A DNA stretch of 64,000 nucleotides from DATEKX01 sp963726785. GTDB taxonomy: Bacteria > Acidobacteriota > Blastocatellia > UBA7656. Under the pieces are notes generated by a model. The model was not told where the DNA came from, did not search any database, and was given only the letters and a program-made list of their open reading frames with translations. The DNA lies in NCBI GenBank assembly GCA_963726785.1, contig CAVSDJ010000007.1, positions 1,674,001-1,738,000 of the forward strand, read 5' to 3'. Below are positions 20,181-28,829 of this stretch, piece after piece. Within the stretch, counting starts at the first letter, position 1, and the number at the start of each line of letters is the position of its first letter. Position numbers and translations under genes: made by a program.

Positions 20181-20245
20181 AACAGTACCGCGAGCGGTAG
20201 CGAGCGGGTCGTTGTCGTGATGCGTCTGTCACTCGCGGTACTGTT
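20181..20245. repeat. GCGAGCGGTAGCGAGCGGGT repeat, copy 1
   Basis: Inverted ends AACAGTACCGCGAG (20181-20194) and CTCGCGGTACTGTT (20232-20245) around the word GCGGTAGCGAGCGGG. A second copy is at 35867-35934. The right arm overlaps the -10 element of the following gene. Confidence 0.8.
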
Positions 20246-20250
20246 ATAAT
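20242..20250 (+). promoter_or_regulatory. extended -10 promoter element
   Basis: TGTTATAAT matches the extended -10 consensus TGnTATAAT exactly and lies 30 bp upstream of the ATG at 20280. There is no good -35. Its first bases are part of the palindromic repeat. Confidence 0.45.
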
Positions 20251-20279
20251 CAACCTGCCAATCAATCAGGGAGTGTGCC

Positions 20280-22220
20280 ATGCGCCTAGCTATATCATTA
20301 TTCTTTTGCATAACGCTTGCAGCCGGAGCAGTTGCCGCGACCGCGGGCAGAACTCAATTAGAGAAACACTCGAACCAGAAACCGTCGAAAGGCGCGCTTG
20401 ACCATATCGGCACGCGCGCCGAGTTTGATCGTCTGGCGCGCATATATTATCGAGGCCGATTTTACGCACTGCCTCATCTGATGTTCGTAATCGACCGCCG
20501 CGACCATAATCGAGTCTATTACGTCAACTCGAAACTTTTTCAGTTTCACAAAGACTTTGTAAACGCAACGTATCTGTCGCTCGAACGCGGTCGCGCCTTT
20601 TACGAGAACAACTACATCAAGCCCGAACGCCGCTTCATGCTCGGCACAGTCGCCTACCAGACGCCGATTGATAAATTCACGTTCGAGTTCTGGGAAGGCG
20701 ACCGCGTGACGAAAGACCTGCTCACGGAAGCCTACACGGCGTTGAGCCGCAGTTTTTACGCGCCGATATTTTTCAAAGCCAACTCGCTCGCGCACGAAGA
20801 GGTCGCCGCTGAATCGAACAAGAACGCCGCAATAAAAGTTCCCGTGCTGACAGCCGTTGAGCTTGCGCGCGACCAAAAATATCAGCCGCTCAATCCAGGC
20901 ACGGGCATAGGCCAGCTTCGCATCATTGACGAGCTTACGCCCGACACAGTCATTGATCGCAATCAGATAGTCATATTTAAAGAAGTGCCCGTTCAACTCA
21001 CGCCGCTTTCCGGAATCATCACGACCACACCCGCCTCCCCGCTCTCGCACGTCAATATGCTCGCACGGTCGTGGGCCATTCCGAACGCGAGCATCAAAGA
21101 CGCAGATAAATTGTTTGCCGGACTTGAAGGCAAATACGTGCGGCTGGAAATTCGTGAAAACGATTACAGTCTGGTTCCTGCCGACCCGCGCGAAGTCAGC
21201 GAGCGCAATCGCCAGTGGATCAAGCGACAGGATTTGGTTACGCCTCGCGCCGATCTGAACTACGACAAGCTTTCTGATCTCAAAGACCAGCGTGCGCGCG
21301 ACGCCGTGCGCTTCGGAGCAAAGTCTGCCAACTTAGGCGAGCTTATCAATTTGAAGAATCCCGGCATCGCCGTCCCGCCCGGTTTTACGATTCCGTTTCG
21401 CTTTTATCAAGAGTTCATTCGCCGCAACAAACTCGAAGAGCGAATCGCTGCTACGGTCGAAGAAGATCGTTTTGTCCACGACCCCGTCTACCGCAAAGCG
21501 CAACTTTTAGAAATTCGCCGGTGGATTCAAGAAGGCAGCCACGCGGACGAGTTCAAGCGAATAGTGCTCGACAAAGTCCGCCGCGAGTACGAGAGCAAAG
21601 GGCTGTTTGCGAGAAGCTCTACGAACGCCGAAGACCTGCCGAACTTCAGCGGCGCGGGCCTCTACACGACTGTGCCGAACGTCCGCACATCGGATCAATT
21701 GATGGAAGCCATCAAAACCGTGTGGGCGAGCGTGTGGAATTACGAAGCTTATGAGGCCCGCGAGAGCTTCGGCATAAATCACTTCGGCATTTACCCTGCG
21801 GTGTTGATTCAAGAAGGCATAGATGCGGAGAGCGCGGGCGTCGCAATTACGAAAGACCCGTTCGACCCTACAGACCGGGGCGCGGTTTATGTGAACGCGA
21901 AACGCGGGCTTGGCATCAAGGTGGTCGAAGGCCGCAGAGTGGCGGAACAGGTCATCTATCGCCCGCGCTCGAACTCGTTGCAGGTTTTAACGCGCTCGGA
22001 CGAAGACACGCAGCTTTCATTTGATGAGCGCGGAGGCGTGAAGGAAGTGAAGATTGAAATGCATCGCGCCGTGCTCACGGACGCGATGGTGCGAAGACTT
22101 GCGCGTGCGGCGCTTCAAATCAAACGCGCTTTCGGCGGGCGCGATCAGGACATCGAATGGCTCTACTTGCGCGGGCAGCTTTACATAGTCCAGTCGCGCC
22201 CTTACATCGACGGAACGTAA
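20280..22220 (+). CDS. exported PEP/pyruvate-binding ATP-grasp protein (PPDK/PEP-synthase-like)
   Basis: 646 residues with a signal peptide (SLFFCITLAAGAVAATAG). A middle swivelling-domain motif TTTPASPLSHVNMLAR (about residue 245-260) keeps the phospho-acceptor-type His; the C-terminal half is the PPDK N-terminal ATP-grasp domain with KSANLGEL, RSSTNAEDLPNFSGAGLYTT (about 443-460) and the terminal IVQSRP. The domain order is reversed compared with PEP synthase and the PEP-binding TIM barrel is absent. An exported ATP-dependent enzyme is odd because ATP is scarce outside; it may be membrane-held or bind a different ligand. GGGAG lies just upstream of the ATG. Confidence 0.8.
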   Translation: MRLAISLFFCITLAAGAVAATAGRTQLEKHSNQKPSKGALDHIGTRAEFDRLARIYYRGRFYALPHLMFVIDRRDHNRVYYVNSKLFQFHKDFVNATYLSLERGRAFYENNYIKPERRFMLGTVAYQTPIDKFTFEFWEGDRVTKDLLTEAYTALSRSFYAPIFFKANSLAHEEVAAESNKNAAIKVPVLTAVELARDQKYQPLNPGTGIGQLRIIDELTPDTVIDRNQIVIFKEVPVQLTPLSGIITTTPASPLSHVNMLARSWAIPNASIKDADKLFAGLEGKYVRLEIRENDYSLVPADPREVSERNRQWIKRQDLVTPRADLNYDKLSDLKDQRARDAVRFGAKSANLGELINLKNPGIAVPPGFTIPFRFYQEFIRRNKLEERIAATVEEDRFVHDPVYRKAQLLEIRRWIQEGSHADEFKRIVLDKVRREYESKGLFARSSTNAEDLPNFSGAGLYTTVPNVRTSDQLMEAIKTVWASVWNYEAYEARESFGINHFGIYPAVLIQEGIDAESAGVAITKDPFDPTDRGAVYVNAKRGLGIKVVEGRRVAEQVIYRPRSNSLQVLTRSDEDTQLSFDERGGVKEVKIEMHRAVLTDAMVRRLARAALQIKRAFGGRDQDIEWLYLRGQLYIVQSRPYIDGT

Positions 22221-22423
22221 TCCGTAAATACGTATCATCAAAGAAAGAACTGTTGACTTGGTTGAGGGCCGCGATTATCCTGAAAATCGTCTGAGTTGAT
22301 GACCTCAACAATTCAGATTTTATTGCTGGCCTACCCCCCGTTAAGCCGCCTCTGGTATTTGCTGAAAGTGATAAATATAACCTGCTCGGTTAACTCGAAT
22401 CATAAAGCCGGGTGATTATAGAG

Positions 22424-23619
22424 ATGGAATCAGACAATCTGAGCATTATCGGTCTTACGATTCAATGCGCCGGAATACTGCTGGTAACGATCCTTTCATT
22501 TTTCATGACCAGATCTATCAGGCGCGTGTTTCTGGATTACTGGGCAGGCGCGTGGATATGCTTGACGGTTTCGCTTCTATCTTTATCCGTAGCCTTTCGC
22601 GTTTCGCACTGGAACGCGCTCTTCTACTCGATTTACTTTTTCGGCGAGTATGCATTCGGCTACTTGTTCATCGCCGGTTGCCGCAACTATGTAAGCGGAG
22701 CGCAACTCAGCCGCCGACATCTGTACTTGTCAATCCCGGCTGCTGTTGTGGCCGTCGGGTTTTCACAACTTCCGGGTGATTTCAACATCGCTTTCATGCC
22801 GCACGCTGTGATTCTCGCAGCATTATTTGCAGTCGCTTTTTGCGCGCTGTGGCCCGCACGCGTCAAAAATCAGGTCAGTCCCGGACTGCGAGTGATGTTC
22901 GTAGCGTTAATGCTGTTGACGCTCGATTTTCTTCATTACGTGCCCGTTCTCGCTTATGTCAAGATAACGGGGTCGGCGCTGCCAAACGGCTATTTGCGTT
23001 ACACGTCCGTTTACGATCTGATACTTGAAATCCTTCTGGGCTTCGGCACGCTGATGCTGGTGATGGATCGCGCGCGGCACGAGGTCGAATCGGTAAATCG
23101 CGAATTGATCGCCGCCCGCGACAGGCTTGAAATACTGGCGCGCATGGACCCGCTCACGGAAGCGCTCAACCGGCATGCTTTCTATTCGCTTATGGAGAAG
23201 AACGCCGGGTCGGCAGTGGCCAACCCGGCTGTGCGGTCGTGCTCGACATAGATAATCTCAAGCCGATAAACGACTCGCTGGGCCACGCGGCGGGCGATGA
23301 GGCTATTCGAGAAGTGGCTCGCACGGTTCGTTCAGTCATTCGCGCAGACGACCTTCTATTTCGCTGGGGCGGGGACGAATTCCTCATACTGTTTTTCAAC
23401 TTGTCCGAAAGTGGCGCGCGCAGGCGAGTCGGCGATATAGACGCATCGCTCGCGCTCAAGCAATTGCCCGGAGCAGGCGCGCCGATGTCTGTGATTGTCT
23501 CTTATGGGCTTGCGACTTTTACAGCGATGAGCGAAATCGAACAGGCGATTGAAAAAGCCGACTCCGCTATGTACGCGCACAAACAGTCGCGCAAAACGCA
23601 ACAAAAACTCGTCGGTTGA
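22424..23619 (+). pseudogene. GGDEF diguanylate cyclase with membrane sensor, frameshifted
   Basis: N-terminal membrane sensor of six to seven helices (about residues 5-210), then a GGDEF domain: ARMDPLTEALNRHAF start, DIDNLKPINDSLGH, active-site RWGGDEF, and an inhibitory-site RADD five residues before GGDEF. Expected product is cyclic di-GMP. The reading frame breaks near 23220 (GTGGCCAACCC where GTGGCCCAACCC restores it); the rest is in frame from there to 23619. Corrected length is about 399 residues. A missing C in a C run may well be an assembly error, so the gene could be intact in the organism. A GTG at 22412 is an alternative start. Confidence 0.8.
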
Positions 23620-23631
23620 TTCTTCGGAATG

Positions 23632-23726
23632 TTCACCGCAGAGGCGCAGAGGACGCAGAGCTTACGCAGAGGAAACTCTTTATTATCTCTGCGCCCCCTC
23701 TGCGTCCTCTGCGCCTCTGCGGTGAA
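23632..23726. repeat. CCGCAGAGG palindromic repeat, copy 3
   Basis: Long inverted repeat with left arm TTCACCGCAGAGGCGCAGAG and right arm ending CTCTGCGGTGAA, directly after the GGDEF stop. Closest to copy 1 by its end sequence. Confidence 0.8.
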
Positions 23727-23869
23727 TAGTCTTCTTTTTTACACAATTCGAGGGCAATTGGTAAAGACTCACGCCTTTATTTGCGTTTCTTGATGCGCGA
23801 CTCTTCGGGCGTGTATACTCAAGTCTGAGAGCAACTCCCGCAATCTGGCTATTGAGCGTCTGTTAAGAA

Positions 23870-26800
23870 GTGTCTAAACGAATCCCAAGCAATCTCGCAT
23901 CTCGCGGCTTCACAAGGCTCGCCGCTCAATTCATCACGCTCGCGCTGTTGTTTGTAATTGTCGCCGGAACAGAACGCTTTCTTGCAGCCCAGACTGAAGG
24001 CGCAGCCATAACGGGCGTGATACAGGATGAGCGCGGCACGCCCATCGCCGATGCGAAAGTGACCCTCACATCGCAGGACTTCTCTTCTCCCAAGCTCACG
24101 CAGACGGACGGCAAATTCGAGTTCCGAAATCTTAAACCCGGCTCCTATCGCATCATTGCCGAAGCGCCCAGATTCCGCAAAGCTGTCGTCTCTGTCACCA
24201 TCACTCAACCTAACGAAGTTATCAATCAGCCGCCGATTCAACTCGTCGGCTCTTCGCTGCATGTCGCCGTCCTCGACGCGGGCAATCAGCCGTTGCGAGG
24301 TGTCACATTGACTCTGTCCGGAAAAGAGCGCGGCACTGCCGACCGCAAGGCTACAGACGAAGGCGGCGACGCTTACTTTGGCAGGCTCGCGCCCGGCTCT
24401 TATCAACTCACGGCGACGCTGCGCGGGTATGATGAATATCGCAATGATGTTTTCATCACATCGGGCGTCCCGACAGACATCGCTTTGCAACTCCAGGTAG
24501 CGCCGGTCATTCCCATCAATGAAAAAGCGGTCAAGCGGTATGGCTTGCCGAAATTGCCGTCGAAAAACGTCCAGGCAGTTTATCAAGACAGCGAAGGGTG
24601 GATGTGGTTTGGAACAGACAAAGGCGTGACTCGTTTCAACGGCACGGATTTCAAATCGTCTTCGGTCGGGGGCACTCCTTACGAATCGCTCGCCGGTGAA
24701 GACGTGCGCTCGATAGCCGAAGATAGAAACGGCGTGATCTGGATAGCCACGCCGCGCGGGCTGCGGCGAGTTTCAAAGGCGGGCGATGATTTGGGCGCGG
24801 CGCTCGCAGGCCGTGATGCTCGTCATCTTTCAGTTGATTCGCGCGGCAATATCTGGATTGCGACTGCCGAAGGTTTGTTCAAATTCGACGGGGCCGATTT
24901 CAGCTCGTTTGCCTCGATGCAGGGATTGCCGTCGAATGATGTGAGGGCGACTGCAGAAGATAAAAGCGGGCGAATATGGATAGCGACTGCAACCGGCACA
25001 GCAATTCTAGAAGGCGATCACATAGTTCCATTCGAGCGACAAAGCGATGATTCGGAAAGAAGTGGAGAACAGAGAGACGGGCGAACTCAGAGACAGGCTC
25101 AGCGCGTGCCTCCTCGCCCGACTGAGCCAGTAAGCGCAACAGTCAAAGAGGCGATAAGCGATGCTCAAGCGGTGTTCGTAGATGCGGCTGGCACGGTATG
25201 GATAGCTACGGGCAAGGGCGTGTTGTTTTATGACGGCAATCGCACAAGCCGTGTGAGCGTAGATGCGCTGCGCGACACGGGTGTGCGCGCCATAAGCCAG
25301 GACCGCAGCGGTCGCCTGTGGTTTGCGCTCGCGCAGGGCGGCGTGGTGCTTTACGACCCTGCGCGGCGCGAGTCGCAACGATTGGCTTCCCTTGATCGTG
25401 ATCACGTTGCAAATGTTTTCACTGGCCGCGAAGGTCACGTCTGGTTCGGCACGGACAACGGCGTCGTTCATTCCGACTTTTACAGTTTCGTAGGATTTAC
25501 TACGAGTCGCGGCCTTTCCGACAACGATGTGCGCGCAGTCTTTGAGTTGCCGGAAAGCGCAGGCCCTCTGGCGGGCAAGCTCTGGTTTTTGACAGCCGCA
25601 GGCGTATCGCGCATGGAAGGCGAGCGATTCGTTCCTGTCGAACGACTGCCTGCAAACGCAGGCCCGCGCGCCGTAGCGTTCGATAGCGCAAATACCATTT
25701 GGCTTGCGACGGAACAGGGCGCGCTTCGATTCAACGGGCAAACGCTCACTCAATTCAACGAAGGCAACAAACTCCCTTCAAACAATGTGCGATGGGTAGC
25801 GAGCACTGAGGGCGGCTCTGCAATCGTGTTTGCGACGGCGAGGGGCGCGGCCATCTTCCGTGAAGGCGAGATTCGCAGTCTCGATGCGCTCGCGGGCTAC
25901 GATGTGCGCCACGTGTTTGAAAACAGCGACGGTCGTTTGTGGTTTTCGACCGCGCGCGGGGCGATGAGCCTCGACCTGAAGACCGGTCAGACGGATTTAA
26001 TAGACACGGGTCGGGGGCTTGCCGATAACGACGTGCGATGGATAACCAGATTTAACGACAGGGTGCTGATAGCCACACGCGTAGGAATCCAGACTTGCAC
26101 CCTCCGCGATAACAACTCGGCAACGATTGCGACTTTCGACAGCGAGCCTGCAAACACGATGTTCGTAGATCACGCCGGTTACCTCTGGGTTGGAACTGAT
26201 GAAGGGCAGGTAAAGAAATTCGTCGCGGTCGGCGGCTACGTCGTTTCGACCCCTTATTCGGACGAGGTTTACGCTCTGACAAGCAGCCGCATCAATTCTT
26301 TTTCCGAAGACGATCAAGGGCGAATCTGGATTGCAACCGACAGAGGCGCGGTGCGCCACATCCCTGTAACGGCTGAGCCGATAACGCGCGTCTCGCTCGA
26401 AGTGGATGGCCGAAGCGACGTGCCGATGGATTATGAGTCAAAGACGTACAACGTGCCTTACGGCGCGCGCAAGCTGACCTTCCATTTCGCAGCCGTGAGC
26501 ATGAGCGGGCAGGTGCGCTATCTGTACAGAGTTAATTTGAAAGATGGCGACCAGCCGTGGGAGGTTCTGCCTGTTCAACAGGCAGCCGACCGCGATGTTT
26601 CGCGCGCCAACCTTGGCGAAGGCGCGCACACGTTCGAGCTAATAGCTTTGAACCGCGACCTGTACGGAGCCGTAGCGCCTCCCGTCACGCTTTCGCTGCG
26701 CGTGGGGTCGCCGTTCTGGAAACGTGGTTGGTTTTACGCCCTCGCGCTCGGCGTCCTGGGATTGGCTCTGGGAGCCATTTTCGTGGCGCACCGCTTGCGC

Positions 26801-28087
26801 GAACGCGAGTACGTGTTGCCGAAAGAGTTGCGCGCATATGTCCCGATTGAGCCGAACCCTTATCTGGTCGGCAATCCCATTCGCACAGAGAAAATGTTTT
26901 ATGGTCGCGAAGACGATTTCCGCTACGTGCGCACAAAACTCGAAGGCGTGAGCCAGGGCGTGGTCATAGTCTTCTGCGGCGAGCGGCGCGCAGGCAAGAG
27001 TTCAATTCTTTATCAGTTGCTCAATGGGCGATTGGGCGAGCGATTCATTCCTGTTTTCGTTGACTTGCAAGAGATGGTCATTGCTACGGATTCTGAGTTC
27101 TTCGCTCGCATCTCGCGGCTGATAGCCGAAGCCGTTGCGCGCGCTGACCGATCCGCTGCGCGTGGCTCTGTTGAAAACGTCGCAACAGCCGTATCGACTG
27201 CTGCTTCCCCTGCGCGGTCTGTTGCTGTCGCCCGGCCCGACAGTCCAGCTATAAGAGTGCCTCAATTCGATGGCCGCAATCCTTATCCCATCTTTTTGGA
27301 TTTTCTCGACGACGTGCTCAAAGCCGTTGGCGACCGCACGCTGTTGATAATGATGGACGAGTACGAATTGATGGAAGGGAAGGTGGACGAAGGCAAGCTC
27401 TCTGCGGAGTTGTTCACCTTCCTGGCAGGATTGATGGATAACAAAGAACGGCTGGCGCTTGTATTCACAGGCTCGCGTAGATTGGAAGAGCGCGACAAAA
27501 AATACTGGCGCGAGTTGTTGCGCAGGTCGCTGTATCGCAAGATCGGCTTTCTTTCTGAAAACGACACGGTGCGATTAATCACAGATCCGGTCGAAGGGAA
27601 AGTCGTCTACGGTCGCGGGGTGGTTGAGGTTATCTACAGGCTAACGGCGGGGCAGCCGTTTTACACGCAGGTCATCTGCCAGAACTCAGTTGATTACATG
27701 AACGAGCACGAGCAAAACTGGCTGACGCTGGCAGACCTGACGCACGTTATCGCTGACATAATAGACAACCCTCTGCCGCAGATGATCTATGCGTGGGACG
27801 GGCTGTCGGACGATGAGAAGCTGGCGTTGTCGCTATTGGCAGAGACCCTGCCCGATGGCAACGAGCACGCGACGGCCTACAGTTTGCGCGAGTCTGTGAA
27901 GTGGAACAATTATCCCGTGAATTTATCCGAGACAACTATTCGACTGACGCTGGAAGAGATGTTCCGCCGCGAGTTGTTGGAGAAGAGCGGGTCTGATGGC
28001 TTCAGATTTAAGATCGATCTGTTTCGTTTGTGGATTCGCCGCTCGCATTCAATCTGGCAAGTGGTCAAAGAAGTGAGAACGCTCTAA
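23870..28087 (+). CDS. giant sensor: regulatory-like domains, two-component propeller, TM helix, STAND-type ATPase
   Basis: 1405 residues. Signal/anchor helix (about 22-42); two carboxypeptidase-regulatory-like beta sandwiches (about 45-215); a long run of two-component-regulator propeller repeats (motifs like DSEGWMWFGTDKGVTRF and DRSGRLWFAL, about 220-850); a Y_Y_Y-like domain (about 850-945); transmembrane helix about 953-976; then a cytoplasmic NTPase with Walker A GERRAGKSS (about 1038) and Walker B LLIMMDEYE (about 1160). In classical relatives the segment after the helix is a histidine kinase; here it is an AAA/STAND-like ATPase. The start is a GTG. It probably signals an external ligand to the ATPase, perhaps with the kinase gene at 28830. 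Confidence 0.85.
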   Translation: MSKRIPSNLASRGFTRLAAQFITLALLFVIVAGTERFLAAQTEGAAITGVIQDERGTPIADAKVTLTSQDFSSPKLTQTDGKFEFRNLKPGSYRIIAEAPRFRKAVVSVTITQPNEVINQPPIQLVGSSLHVAVLDAGNQPLRGVTLTLSGKERGTADRKATDEGGDAYFGRLAPGSYQLTATLRGYDEYRNDVFITSGVPTDIALQLQVAPVIPINEKAVKRYGLPKLPSKNVQAVYQDSEGWMWFGTDKGVTRFNGTDFKSSSVGGTPYESLAGEDVRSIAEDRNGVIWIATPRGLRRVSKAGDDLGAALAGRDARHLSVDSRGNIWIATAEGLFKFDGADFSSFASMQGLPSNDVRATAEDKSGRIWIATATGTAILEGDHIVPFERQSDDSERSGEQRDGRTQRQAQRVPPRPTEPVSATVKEAISDAQAVFVDAAGTVWIATGKGVLFYDGNRTSRVSVDALRDTGVRAISQDRSGRLWFALAQGGVVLYDPARRESQRLASLDRDHVANVFTGREGHVWFGTDNGVVHSDFYSFVGFTTSRGLSDNDVRAVFELPESAGPLAGKLWFLTAAGVSRMEGERFVPVERLPANAGPRAVAFDSANTIWLATEQGALRFNGQTLTQFNEGNKLPSNNVRWVASTEGGSAIVFATARGAAIFREGEIRSLDALAGYDVRHVFENSDGRLWFSTARGAMSLDLKTGQTDLIDTGRGLADNDVRWITRFNDRVLIATRVGIQTCTLRDNNSATIATFDSEPANTMFVDHAGYLWVGTDEGQVKKFVAVGGYVVSTPYSDEVYALTSSRINSFSEDDQGRIWIATDRGAVRHIPVTAEPITRVSLEVDGRSDVPMDYESKTYNVPYGARKLTFHFAAVSMSGQVRYLYRVNLKDGDQPWEVLPVQQAADRDVSRANLGEGAHTFELIALNRDLYGAVAPPVTLSLRVGSPFWKRGWFYALALGVLGLALGAIFVAHRLREREYVLPKELRAYVPIEPNPYLVGNPIRTEKMFYGREDDFRYVRTKLEGVSQGVVIVFCGERRAGKSSILYQLLNGRLGERFIPVFVDLQEMVIATDSEFFARISRLIAEAVARADRSAARGSVENVATAVSTAASPARSVAVARPDSPAIRVPQFDGRNPYPIFLDFLDDVLKAVGDRTLLIMMDEYELMEGKVDEGKLSAELFTFLAGLMDNKERLALVFTGSRRLEERDKKYWRELLRRSLYRKIGFLSENDTVRLITDPVEGKVVYGRGVVEVIYRLTAGQPFYTQVICQNSVDYMNEHEQNWLTLADLTHVIADIIDNPLPQMIYAWDGLSDDEKLALSLLAETLPDGNEHATAYSLRESVKWNNYPVNLSETTIRLTLEEMFRRELLEKSGSDGFRFKIDLFRLWIRRSHSIWQVVKEVRTL

Positions 28088-28211
28088 ACTTTGTTAAGCT
28101 ATAATATCGCACCGATGGATAGACAACATATAATTAGACCATTCATGCAAATTACATCAGCTATGCTAAAATGCGGACGAGACAAAAAGTAATTCGAGTT
28201 CGGAGAGTAGT

Positions 28212-28361
28212 ATGGCAAAAAGGCTGAAAGACGTTAAAGAGATAAGAATAGAAAGACCTCAACGAGCTAAACTTTCTGCCAAAGAGGTTATCAAACGCAT
28301 GGAAGAATTTCCCAAGCGAAAGGATAAATTCATTGCCACTGTCCGAAAAGGTAAGAATTGA
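28212..28361 (+). CDS. small basic protein, 49 residues
   Basis: ATG with GGAGAG 5 nt upstream; begins MAKRLKDVKEIRIERPQ and is rich in Lys/Arg/Glu, predicted mostly helical. Its 3' end overlaps the next ORF by 29 bp in another frame, typical of coupled gene pairs. I do not recognise the family. The two-gene layout resembles toxin-antitoxin modules, but there is no sequence evidence for that. Confidence 0.55.
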   Translation: MAKRLKDVKEIRIERPQRAKLSAKEVIKRMEEFPKRKDKFIATVRKGKN

Positions 28362-28665
28362 AGTATACATTCCTGACTTGCCTAAGCAATCTTATCGAGA
28401 CTTGCTAGAAGCTTTCGATCAAGAATTCACTCACACCTTCGGAGGCTGCACGATCATTCGCGGACTAGACGGCAGCTATCTTTCACGAGCCGGATCAAAG
28501 ATGCAAGATAGTATAAGCATCATCTACACGGATGTTCCTCTTGCTCTTGAAGAGAATTTCGAGAGATTCTCTCGGTACGCGGATAATTTGAGAAAAGCTG
28601 CTTATGAAGCATTAGAAGAGGAAGCCATTCTCGTGGCTGCGCTCAAAGTTTATCATTCCGAGTGA
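28333..28665 (+). CDS. hypothetical protein, second gene of a small pair
   Basis: 110 residues from a TTG start (PLSEKVRIEVYIPDLP), with a C-terminal helix ending in EEAILVAALKVYHSE. The first half (RIEVYIPDLP, then GGCTIIRGLDGSYLS) looks like a small alpha/beta fold. It overlaps the 49-residue gene upstream. No family recognised, no membrane segment or signal. Confidence that it is real rests on codon-like periodicity and the overlap arrangement. Confidence 0.6.
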   Translation: MPLSEKVRIEVYIPDLPKQSYRDLLEAFDQEFTHTFGGCTIIRGLDGSYLSRAGSKMQDSISIIYTDVPLALEENFERFSRYADNLRKAAYEALEEEAILVAALKVYHSE

Positions 28666-28829
28666 CGCAATTTAAAACTCGACTTCAGTTCCTGAAGCCG
28701 AAATTCACGCTACAGATTTCTTTCGGGATCAATCCATTCACAATACTTTGATTTCTGCCTTCCGCAAAGCTGAGAGCCTTGGGCTATACTGTTATTTGCG
28801 GTAAGTTGATTTTGAATGGCAGAAAATAA

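Noticed and set aside
22254..22282. TTGACT-17-TATCCT promoter-like pair
   Set aside because: Weak -10 and about 140 bp from the GGDEF start; too little to call.
25007..25753. 248-residue minus-strand ORF
   Set aside because: Shadow of the propeller repeats of the large sensor; composition is Arg/Ala/Cys-rich antisense type.
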